NCBI GenBank assembly: GCA_965249685.1 | Contig: CBDFMN010000003.1 | Location: 1,426,001 to 1,490,000, forward strand | Origin: RH-AL1 sp965249685 | GTDB lineage: Bacteria > Pseudomonadota > Alphaproteobacteria > Rhizobiales > Beijerinckiaceae | Direction: 5' to 3' | Length of the DNA: 64,000 nt | Notes under the pieces: model-generated | Seen by the model: only the letters and a program-made list of their open reading frames with translations | What the model was told of the DNA's origin: nothing | Database searches by the model: none | Shown: piece by piece, positions 57,412-64,000 of the stretch | How the letters are laid out: each line of letters begins with the position of its first letter | Numbering within the stretch: the stretch's first letter is position 1 | Translations under genes and position numbers: made by a program

Positions 57412-57660
57412 TCAGACCGGCGCGCCCGTCCGGAAATAGGGCTCCACCACACCCTTAAGCTTCACCGTCATCAAATTGCCGGCGCGGTCTTTGGCCGTGC
57501 CGGCGACAAGCCGGACCCAACCCTCGCTGACGCAATATTCGTCGACGTTGGTCTTCTCGACGCCGTCGAAGCGGATGCCGATGCCGCGCTCGAGCAGGGC
57601 CTCGTCGTAGAAGGGGCTCTTGGGATTGGTGGCGAGGCGGTCGGGCGGCGTGTCGGTCAT
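57412..57660 (-). CDS. DUF3297 protein
   Basis: Full-length DUF3297 protein of 82 residues. It has DRLATNPKSPFYDEALLERGIGIRF, EYCVSEGWVRLVAG and the closing MTVKLKGVVEPYF, the characteristic glutathione-peroxidase-like sequence blocks of the family. AGGA lies eight bases before ATG 57660. It is widespread in alpha- and gammaproteobacteria with no proven role. It converges on the OFA transporter gene, leaving a 101-base gap. Confidence 0.94.
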   Translation of the reverse strand: MTDTPPDRLATNPKSPFYDEALLERGIGIRFDGVEKTNVDEYCVSEGWVRLVAGTAKDRAGNLMTVKLKGVVEPYFRTGAPV

Positions 57661-57720
57661 CGGTGGGTCCTGAAACGGAGCGGGACGCCGGTATAGAGCG
57701 GGCCGCCGTCCACGCGCAAT

Positions 57721-58887
57721 TCAGTTCGTCAGCAAGGCCGGGCGCATCGGCATCGCGCCGGCGATCAGCGCTGGCGTCAACGGCGGACGATAGAGACTGT
57801 AGCGCAGGAGCCGGGGCGCCAGGACGACCGGCTCGATCACGCTCGGCAACGGCGCGGGATGGGCGCGCACCACGGTGGCCACCAGCGGCGGCACGGCCGG
57901 CACGGACGCCGTCATGGTCGGGCGGCGGTGGCGGTGGGCCGCGATAAGCGTGACGTCGACGCCGGCGAAGGCCAGCGCCTCGGGCCGGCTGACGGTGCCG
58001 AGCGAGGCGCCCTTCTTCATGAGGGCGGCAAAGATGGCGTTCTGACCCCCGTCGGAATAGGTGGTGCGCACGGCCGCGCTGCCATCGCTCACGAGTTCGG
58101 CAACCTTGACCTGCTCCGCCTGATGGAACGCCTTCGCCGCCGCCTCTTTCGACGGATCGGCCGAGGGCGCGAACGCGTAGTGGCCGTTAGCGACGCCCAC
58201 GCCGAGGAGCTCGCCGGTCGATTCGAAACGGTCGGAACCTTCCTTCAGCTCTCGCCAGAAAGAGATGTTCGGATCGGAGCGGTAGAGCGCCATGTTGCGC
58301 GCGCTCATGTGGAACGGGTAGGCCTGCATCTGAAAGGCGGCCTGACCGCCCTTCAGCGCCTCGCGCGCAATGGCGTAGATCTCTCCGACCTGTTTGTCCG
58401 TCATGGCGAAACAGCCCATGGACGAACAGGTGCCGTGCACCATGACCGCCGAACCGGTGGCGCCATGCGCCCGGTCGTAGACGTTAGGGAATCCGGTGTC
58501 GAACGATAGGTAATAGTGCGAGTTCGGGTTCATCTGACGCGCGGCGATGGGGTAGAAGCCCTCCGGCGTCTGGCGGTCGCCCGCCTGCCGCTTCGGCCCG
58601 AGCTGGCCCGACCAACGGCAGATCGGGAACGTCTTGATGTAGACGTAGCGCCCGTCCGCATCTCGCTTCCAGACTTCGAGCTCCGCCTCCTTCTTGTAGG
58701 TGCGGATGACGAGAGGGGCGCCGGCGCTCGTGTGTTTGGCGCTCATGATCGCCAAGGTTGCGGCGGGAATCGGCGCGAGGCTCTTGGCGACCTCCGCTGC
58801 AGCGCTGGCCGGCAACGCCGCAACGGCAAGGCAGCCGACCGCCCCCATCGCCGCCGCCCGCATTGCCCCTGCCGCTTGCAACCCCAT
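57721..58887 (-). CDS. YafK-type L,D-transpeptidase family protein
   Basis: Murein L,D-transpeptidase of the YafK class, about 388 residues. A signal peptide (AAAMGAVGCLAVAALPASAAA) precedes the domain. Key segments are RTYKKEAELEVWKRDADGRY, FPICRWSGQLGPKRQAGDRQTPEGFYPI, and the active site MVHGTCSSMGCFAMTDKQV with His and Cys. A long tail of about 130 residues, Pro/Ala-rich at the end, follows. The start is not certain: ATG 58887 is used, with ATG 58863 and 58929 as alternatives. YafK-type enzymes can act as DpaA-like amidases that release lipoproteins. It follows the MltB-like gene on the same strand. Confidence 0.92.
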   Translation of the reverse strand: MGLQAAGAMRAAAMGAVGCLAVAALPASAAAEVAKSLAPIPAATLAIMSAKHTSAGAPLVIRTYKKEAELEVWKRDADGRYVYIKTFPICRWSGQLGPKRQAGDRQTPEGFYPIAARQMNPNSHYYLSFDTGFPNVYDRAHGATGSAVMVHGTCSSMGCFAMTDKQVGEIYAIAREALKGGQAAFQMQAYPFHMSARNMALYRSDPNISFWRELKEGSDRFESTGELLGVGVANGHYAFAPSADPSKEAAAKAFHQAEQVKVAELVSDGSAAVRTTYSDGGQNAIFAALMKKGASLGTVSRPEALAFAGVDVTLIAAHRHRRPTMTASVPAVPPLVATVVRAHPAPLPSVIEPVVLAPRLLRYSLYRPPLTPALIAGAMPMRPALLTN

Positions 58888-58933
58888 GCGGCCGATATAA
58901 CCCGGCACCGGGCCGAGCGCGAGTCGCATGCCG

Positions 58934-59956
58934 CTATCCACGCGCCGCCGGCCAGGAGGCCTGCAGCGGCGGCGAGCCCGCGATGCGCTCGCCAAGCAGC
59001 GCGACCCCGAGCGCGTAGGCGGTCGAGTTGTTGTAACTCTTGATGACCTTGAAGTTGCGGGTCACGAGGAAGTGCGGGCCGTCTGGGCCGGCCGGCACGA
59101 GCAGCGAGGCCTCCCCGCCGACGCCCATCCCGCCGCCGTCGGCGCGACGGACACCCGCGTCAGCCCAGAAGGCAAACGGCCGCGCGCCGGCACCGAGGCT
59201 GGCTCGACGGTCCGGCACGACCACTTCGCAGCCCCAGATCTGGTCGGCGACCCAGCCGTGCCTACGCAGGTAATGAGCGGTCGAGCCGAGCGCGGTGGGC
59301 ACGCTGCGCCAGATGTCCTTGCGCCCGCTCCCCTCGAAATCGATGGCGTAGCGCTTGAAGGCAGAGGGCATGAACTGCGTCTGCCCCATCGCGCCGGCCC
59401 AGGAGCCCTGCATCGCTTGAGCGCTGATGTGGCCCTGCTGCAAGATGTCGAGCGCGTCGAGCAGCTCGCGGCGGAAGTAATCGCCGCGGTAGCGCGCGTC
59501 GGCGAGCGTGGCGAGGCAGCGAATGGTGGAGAGGTCGCCGGTGTTCCTGCCGAAATTGGTCTCGAGGCCCCAGACGCCCAGGACAATGTAGGGATCGACG
59601 CCGAAGGTCCGATCGGCCTTTTCCAGCGTCGCCTTCCAATCCTTTGCCCGCGCCTGGCCCGTCTCGATGCGGCTCTGCGAGACTGCGCTGGCAAGATAGA
59701 CGGAGATCGGCTTGACGAATTCCGCCTGGCGCTTCGTCTTGGCGAGCACCGCCGCGTCGGGCGTCACGTCGGCGAAGGCGCGCTCGAAGGTCTCGCGGCT
59801 GACGCCGCGACGGCGCGCCTGCGGCCAGAGCCCCTCGACGAAGCCGCGGAACCCAACGGCGGCCTCGCTCGCTGCGAGCGGCCATAGAGCGGCGAGCGGA
59901 AGGCTCGCCGCGAGCGCGCGGCGGGTCAGGCCAAATGGGGATGCGGGGGTGTCCAT
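58934..59956 (-). CDS. MltB-like lytic murein transglycosylase
   Basis: Periplasmic lytic transglycosylase of the SLT_2 (MltB/SltB) family, 340 residues. It has a signal or Tat-like leader (LTRRALAASLPLAALWPLAASEA) and GVDPYIVLGVWGLETNFGRNTG with catalytic Glu. GSWAGAMGQTQFMPSAFKRYAIDFEGSG and the terminal SYNNSTAYALGVALLGERI follow. ATG 59956 has GGAG six bases upstream; ATGs at 59959 and 59968 are close alternatives. It lies 46 bases ahead of the YafK-type gene, so the pair likely act together in wall turnover. It is divergent from the ATP-grasp gene. Confidence 0.94.
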   Translation of the reverse strand: MDTPASPFGLTRRALAASLPLAALWPLAASEAAVGFRGFVEGLWPQARRRGVSRETFERAFADVTPDAAVLAKTKRQAEFVKPISVYLASAVSQSRIETGQARAKDWKATLEKADRTFGVDPYIVLGVWGLETNFGRNTGDLSTIRCLATLADARYRGDYFRRELLDALDILQQGHISAQAMQGSWAGAMGQTQFMPSAFKRYAIDFEGSGRKDIWRSVPTALGSTAHYLRRHGWVADQIWGCEVVVPDRRASLGAGARPFAFWADAGVRRADGGGMGVGGEASLLVPAGPDGPHFLVTRNFKVIKSYNNSTAYALGVALLGERIAGSPPLQASWPAARG

Positions 59957-60224
59957 CATGGGCTCCATGGAAGCCGGGCCCACCGCGCGACGGCGGCCGG
60001 CCGGTACGAAGCTGCGCCACAAAGCTGACCAAAGGCTTAACCTTACCCGCGCGTTAAGCAACCGGGTGGCGACGCGTCGCAGCCCTCGACGACAGGGGAA
60101 GACAGCGCCCGCAAAAAGCCGTTGCATCGCCACACCGTATGGCACCATAGGGCCATGGCCTGCCACTTGCTTCGCATGGCAAGGTAGCCTGAAAACGATC
60201 GGGCAGACGCAGGGAGAGGCCGGC

Positions 60225-61739
60225 TTGGCAAAGGCGCACGGTTTCGACGAGATGACCTCCGCCGAAGGGGGTGTTCGCACGGCCTACGAACGGATCGCCC
60301 GTTGGCTGGCCGATGCGCCAAAGGACATGCTCGCCTCCCGCCACAGCCATGCCGAATTGATGTTCCGGCGGATCGGCATCACCTTTAACGTCTACGGCGA
60401 GAAGGAGGCATCGGAGCGGCTCATCCCCTTCGATATCATCCCGCGTGTGCTGCAGCGCGCCGAATGGACGAAGCTCGAAGACGGCTTGGTGCAGCGGGTC
60501 AAGGCGATCAACCGTTTCCTTGGCGACATCTACGGCGCGCAGGAGATCGTCAAGGCCGGAATCATGCCTGCGGAGATGGTGGAGACCAACCCTTATTTCT
60601 GCCGCCAGATGATCGGCCAACGCGTGCCGCACGACGTCTACGTGCACATCGCCGGCATCGACGTGGTGCGCGTCGACGCGGATGATTTCTACGTCCTGGA
60701 AGACAACGTACGCACGCCGTCCGGCGTCTCCTACATGCTGGAGAACCGCGAGGTGATGATGCGGCTCGCCCCCGACCTCTTCGCCGACCATCGCGTCGCC
60801 CCGGTCGAGGACTATCCCGACACGCTGCTCGCGGCCTTGCGCTCGGTCGCGCCGAACGACGATCGTGAACCGGCCATCGCATTGCTGACGCCCGGGCCGT
60901 TCAACAGCGCCTATTACGAGCACTCGTTCCTTGCCGACAAGCTCGGTATCGATCTCGTCGAGGGCCGCGACCTCATCGTCGAACACGACATGGTCTACAT
61001 GCGTACGACAGAGGGCCCGCGCCGCGTCGACGTCATCTATCGGCGCATCGACGACGACTTCATCGATCCCGAAGCCTTCAATCCGACGAGTATGCTCGGC
61101 GTGCCCGGCCTGATGCGCGCCTATCGCGCCGGCAACGTCACGATCGCCAACGCGATCGGCACGGGCATCGCCGACGATAAGGCGATCTACACCTACATGC
61201 CTGACATCATCGAGTTCTACCTCGGTGAGAAGCCGCTGCTGAAGAACGTGCCGACCTGGCGCTGCCGCGAGCCGGATTCCCTCAAATACGTCCTGGAGCA
61301 CCTGAACGAGCTGGTGGTGAAGGAGGTCAACGGATCGGGCGGCTACGGCATGCTCGTCGGGCCGCACGCCAGCGCGGCGCAAGTGGAGGCCTTCGCGGCC
61401 AAGCTGAAGCACGACCCCGGTAACTTCATCGCCCAGCCGACGCTGGCGCTCTCCACCTGCCCGACGTTCCTGAACGCCGGGGTGAGCCCGCGCCACGTCG
61501 ACCTACGCCCCTTCGTGCTGTCCGGGTCGAGAGGCGTGCGCGTCGTGCCGGGCGGCCTGACCCGCGTGGCCCTGCAGGAAGGATCGTTGGTCGTCAACTC
61601 AAGCCAGGGTGGCGGCACCAAGGACACCTGGGTCATCGACGACGGCAGTTGCAGCGGTTTCCAGGCGCAGAACCAAGGGGGGCAAAGCCAATCGCAAGGC
61701 TTCGGCCGCGCCTGGGGCGGCCGCCAGTCTCAATCCTGA
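60225..61739 (+). CDS. Circularly permuted ATP-grasp protein
   Basis: Protein of 504 residues in the circularly permuted ATP-grasp type 2 family (DUF404/DUF407). Segments are FNVYGEKEASERLIPFDIIPR, YVLEDNVRTPSGVSYMLENR, VDVIYRRIDDDFIDPEAF and VVKEVNGSGGYGMLVGP, all canonical. It is thought to form peptide or amide bonds in an uncharacterised peptide pathway together with Alpha-E and transglutaminase-like proteins. TTG 60225 is taken as the start because GGAGAGG lies just ahead; ATG 60252 is the alternative. It is followed after 19 bases by the Alpha-E gene. Confidence 0.93.
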   Translation: MAKAHGFDEMTSAEGGVRTAYERIARWLADAPKDMLASRHSHAELMFRRIGITFNVYGEKEASERLIPFDIIPRVLQRAEWTKLEDGLVQRVKAINRFLGDIYGAQEIVKAGIMPAEMVETNPYFCRQMIGQRVPHDVYVHIAGIDVVRVDADDFYVLEDNVRTPSGVSYMLENREVMMRLAPDLFADHRVAPVEDYPDTLLAALRSVAPNDDREPAIALLTPGPFNSAYYEHSFLADKLGIDLVEGRDLIVEHDMVYMRTTEGPRRVDVIYRRIDDDFIDPEAFNPTSMLGVPGLMRAYRAGNVTIANAIGTGIADDKAIYTYMPDIIEFYLGEKPLLKNVPTWRCREPDSLKYVLEHLNELVVKEVNGSGGYGMLVGPHASAAQVEAFAAKLKHDPGNFIAQPTLALSTCPTFLNAGVSPRHVDLRPFVLSGSRGVRVVPGGLTRVALQEGSLVVNSSQGGGTKDTWVIDDGSCSGFQAQNQGGQSQSQGFGRAWGGRQSQS

Positions 61740-61758
61740 CCGCGCGAGGGGTCCCGCC

Positions 61759-62724
61759 ATGCTGTCTCGCACCGCCGACAACCTGTTCTGGCTCTCGCGC
61801 TATATGGAGCGCGCGGATTTCCTCGCCCGCATCGTTCAGGCGGCGCAACGGCTGACCAGCCTGCCGGTCGATTACGGGCAGCCGCGCCAAGGTACGGAAT
61901 GGGAGAGCGCGCTGCAGGCCGCAGGCACCGCGGAAGGGTTCATCAAGGCCGGGCTTCCGGTCGAGGAAGCCAATGTCGTGGAGTACCTGACCTTCTCCGT
62001 CGACAATCCCTCCTCCATCCGCAACTGCATCGAATATGCCCGCACCAATGCGCGTTCCGTGCGCACGGCCCTGACGGTCGAGATGTGGGAAGCGATCAAC
62101 AGCGCTTGGATCGAGTTGAAGCGTTTCGAGCAGATCAACAGCGGCCGTAGCCGCTACGATCGCGAGGAACTGACACGCTTCCTCGACTTCGTGAAGAAGA
62201 TGTCGCTCGACTTCGACGGCTGCGCCTACCGCACGATGCTGCGAAACGATGCGTACTGGTTCTCGCGCCTCGGCGTCTATATCGAACGCGCCGACAACAC
62301 CGCGCGCGTCCTGGACGTGAAATATCACGTGCTGCTACCGGAGAGCGAGGCGATCGGCGGGTCGCTCGACTATTTCCAATGGACGGCGATCCTGCGCGCG
62401 GTCTCGGCCCACACCGCTTACCACTGGGTTTACCGCCAAAGCATCAAACCCTGGCTCGTGGCCGACCTGCTCATCCTCAAGATGGAGATGCCGCGTTCGC
62501 TCATCGCCTGCTACGACAACATCGTGGTCTTCCTCGACTCCATCGGCCGCGCCTACGGGGTGCAGGGCGCCTCGCAGCGTCACGCCCGGCAGGTGATGGA
62601 GCGGCTGCAGACAGCGACCACCCGCGAGATCTTCCAGAGCGGTCTGCACGAGTTCATCACCACCTTCGTCGAGGACAACAGCCGACTCGGCGAGACCATC
62701 AGCGCGCAATATCTCGTCATCTGA
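61759..62724 (+). CDS. Alpha-E domain protein
   Basis: Protein of 321 residues covering one Alpha-E domain (DUF403). The first block MLSRTADNLFWLSRYMERAD, repeated later as FSRLGVYIERADNTARVLDVKYH, is diagnostic. The fold is all-helical, and the conserved Arg-Glu-Arg-Asp sites have been proposed to be catalytic. GAGGGG lies eight bases before ATG 61759. It follows the ATP-grasp gene closely, as nearly always in proteobacteria. The usual third and fourth members (transglutaminase-like and proteasome-type peptidase) do not follow here. Its function is unknown. Confidence 0.94.
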   Translation: MLSRTADNLFWLSRYMERADFLARIVQAAQRLTSLPVDYGQPRQGTEWESALQAAGTAEGFIKAGLPVEEANVVEYLTFSVDNPSSIRNCIEYARTNARSVRTALTVEMWEAINSAWIELKRFEQINSGRSRYDREELTRFLDFVKKMSLDFDGCAYRTMLRNDAYWFSRLGVYIERADNTARVLDVKYHVLLPESEAIGGSLDYFQWTAILRAVSAHTAYHWVYRQSIKPWLVADLLILKMEMPRSLIACYDNIVVFLDSIGRAYGVQGASQRHARQVMERLQTATTREIFQSGLHEFITTFVEDNSRLGETISAQYLVI

Positions 62725-62879
62725 CGGGAAGGATTTGTTGACCTTACCAATAAACATTCGATTTACTTTCTATATCACGTTATATTCTCCGTAACCATGC
62801 TGAAGCTTTAAAGATTAAACTTAAGAGACATGCTTTATGGTGGTCCCGTTGCTTATGTGTTGCGGTGGGAGCGTTAAGG

Positions 62880-63774
62880 ATGTCGGCCCGAACCTGGTCT
62901 CGATTGATGGTGGTCGCATGGGGCGCGTTGGCGACCCCAGCCTCTGCGGACGGCCTCCTGCCCGGCTTCGGGCCGGCCGAAGCCGCCCGACCCTACCGGG
63001 CCGCGTCCTTCCCGCCGGAGCAGGTCTTCACCCCGGAGCAGGTCTTCACGCCCGGCGTCGAGGCACGCGACGCTTACCGGCAAGAGCGGTTCCCGCCCGA
63101 GCATGGCCGCTACGGCGGCGGTTTCGTCGAGATGCTGATGACCGGCGAGACCGGCCCGGTTTCCGCGCCGCCCGCCTATTCTGCCCCGGTCACTGCGCCC
63201 CGGCCGGCCTACGACCCACGCCGCGCGATGCTCCCCCAGAGCTCTCTGCCAGACTACGCGCCCCAGCCAGAGGCCTCCTACGGCAACCCGCCCGCCGGGC
63301 AACGGCAGAGGCTCGCCGCCTACGGCGCCGGAGCCGGCCTACGAACGGCAGGAGGTCGCCTATGCCGGGCGCGAGCGGCCAGGAACCATCATCATCAATA
63401 CGCCGGAAAAGTTCCTGTTCCTGGTGCAGCCGGGCGGCCGCGCGCTGCGCTACGGCATCGGCGTCGGACGGCCGGGCTTCGCCTGGGCCGGGGTCAAGAC
63501 CGTCACCCGCAAAGCCGAATGGCCCGGATGGACTCCGCCTGCGGAGATGCTGCTGCGCCGGCCCGACCTGCCGCGCCACATGGAAGGCGGGCCGGCCAAC
63601 CCGCTGGGCGCGCGCGCGCTTTACCTCGGCTCGTCGCTCTACCGCATCCACGGCACCAATGAGCCCACGACGATCGGCACGAACGTGTCGTCGGGGTGCA
63701 TCCGTATGATGAACCAGGACGTGGTCGACCTCTACGGCCGCGTCGGCGTGGGCACCCGCGTCATCGTCATGTAG
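62880..63774 (+). pseudogene. Frameshifted L,D-transpeptidase (YkuD family)
   Basis: The N-terminal part, from ATG 62880, has a signal peptide (LMVVAWGALATPASADG) and a Pro/Glu-rich linker. The catalytic domain is intact but lies in a different frame from about 63290-63330 onward (AYERQEVAYAGRERPGTIII, then GIGVGRPGFAWAG and HGTNEPTTIG...SSGCIRMMN, ending at TAG 63772-63774). One base gain or loss in the Pro-rich linker accounts for it. Without a frame change only the signal peptide and linker would be made. It may be a true pseudogene, a phase-variable gene or a sequencing error. It is a fourth L,D-transpeptidase of the window and related to the pair at 22750-24308. Confidence 0.85.
63015..63050. 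repeat. 18-bp tandem duplication in the frameshifted L,D-transpeptidase gene
   Basis: CCGGAGCAGGTCTTCACC (63015-63032) is repeated at 63033-63050 with one mismatch at the last base. It encodes PEQVFT twice, in the Pro-rich linker. The duplication is in frame and separate from the downstream frameshift. Confidence 0.88.
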
Positions 63775-63790
63775 GCCGCCGAAGCCCCGC

Positions 63791-63819
63791 CGAGCCGGCG
63801 GGATCGGACCGCCGGCTCG
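63791..63819. terminator. Bidirectional terminator hairpin
   Basis: CGAGCCGGCGG (63791-63801) and CCGCCGGCTCG (63809-63819) form a perfect 11-bp stem with a seven-base loop. It lies 16 bases after the L,D-transpeptidase stop and 7 bases beyond the stop of the convergent gene at 63827, and so can serve both. Confidence 0.82.
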
Positions 63820-63826
63820 CGTCCGC

Positions 63827-64000
63827 TCAGACGTCGGAGTTGTAGTCGCTGGAATCCTGGGCGTCGTCCTGATCCTGGTCGGCATCCTGTCGCCAGTCGG
63901 CCGCGGTGCCCCCGGATCCGGCGTCGTCCGACCCGTAGTAGTTGTTCACCACTGTGTCGCCGCCACCCATGCCGCCACCCATGCCGCCCATGCCGGACGC
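63827..64000 (-). CDS. C-terminal part of a Gly/Asp-rich, possibly DUF2076, protein
   Basis: The last 57 residues of a gene that continues beyond the window end at TGA 63829-63827. They read MGGMGGGMGGGDTVVNNYYG, then an acidic Asp/Gln/Ser tail (DQDQDDAQDSSDYNSDV). The Met-Gly-Gly run followed by VVNNYYG and an acidic end resembles the C-terminus of DUF2076 periplasmic ligand-binding-sensor-like proteins. The family cannot be confirmed without the N-terminal domain. Confidence 0.5.
   Translation of the reverse strand, partial: ASGMGGMGGGMGGGDTVVNNYYGSDDAGSGGTAADWRQDADQDQDDAQDSSDYNSDV

Overview
This 64 kb window is GC-rich, gene-dense chromosomal DNA from an alphaproteobacterium, most likely of the Rhizobiales (Hyphomicrobiales). 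The genus cannot be fixed from sequence reading alone. Pointers are an aerobic cobalamin cluster (CobG, CobN), a two-gene GltB/GltD glutamate synthase, a MobA/MobB/MoeA set, a formyl-CoA transferase with an oxalate/formate-type transporter, several small YkuD L,D-transpeptidases, and families such as DUF459, DUF3297, DUF3597 and DUF3772-MscS that I associate with rhizobia and methylobacteria. I see no rRNA, tRNA, CRISPR array, insertion sequence, phage or integrase. It reads as core genome with a few eroded loci.

Layout. 1-316 is the end of a DUF6134-like gene. 391-10885 is vitamin B12 biosynthesis: a cobalamin riboswitch (minus strand, about 10001-10166) precedes cobW-cobN-cobG-cobJ, then cobL-cobE-cobM lie on the same strand. 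cobK is inverted between cobJ and cobL and overlaps both. cobO diverges from the riboswitch region. Most joins are GTGA/ATGA overlaps. cobH and cobI are absent from their usual place between cobG and cobJ. 11163-18112 holds the Fe-S/redox pair bolA-grxD and the glutamate synthase genes gltB-gltD. 18577-25693 is an envelope block: a secreted proline-rich protein, a lytic transglycosylase, a small heat-shock protein with a possible ROSE thermometer, a lysophospholipase, two L,D-transpeptidases and a DUF459 SGNH hydrolase.

25792-27479 is a coupled pair of 16S rRNA modification genes (RsmC-like, RsuA-like). 27548-31666 carries a cytosolic papain-like peptidase convergent with a membrane KAP-type P-loop NTPase. 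This is the least explained pair in the window. 31883-45137 contains ettA, a carboxylesterase, DUF427, a CAP-domain lipoprotein with a large MscS channel, the EF-P system (efp divergent from epmA-epmB), mutT-argJ and a polytopic membrane protein. 45450-49550 has a zinc-ribbon metallopeptidase, a cupin, DUF3597, a quinone oxidoreductase and an FAH-family hydrolase.

49851-57310 combines oxalate/formate metabolism (frc and an OFA-family transporter) with molybdenum cofactor genes (mobA, mobB, moeA) and a TusA-like sulfur carrier. A methyltransferase gene immediately upstream of mobB is broken, and mobB has no ordinary start codon. 57412-64000 returns to envelope functions: DUF3297, a YafK-type L,D-transpeptidase, an MltB-like transglycosylase, a circularly permuted ATP-grasp/Alpha-E pair, a frameshifted L,D-transpeptidase, and the C-terminus of a DUF2076-like protein at the edge. 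Peptidoglycan remodelling is the commonest theme outside the B12 cluster.
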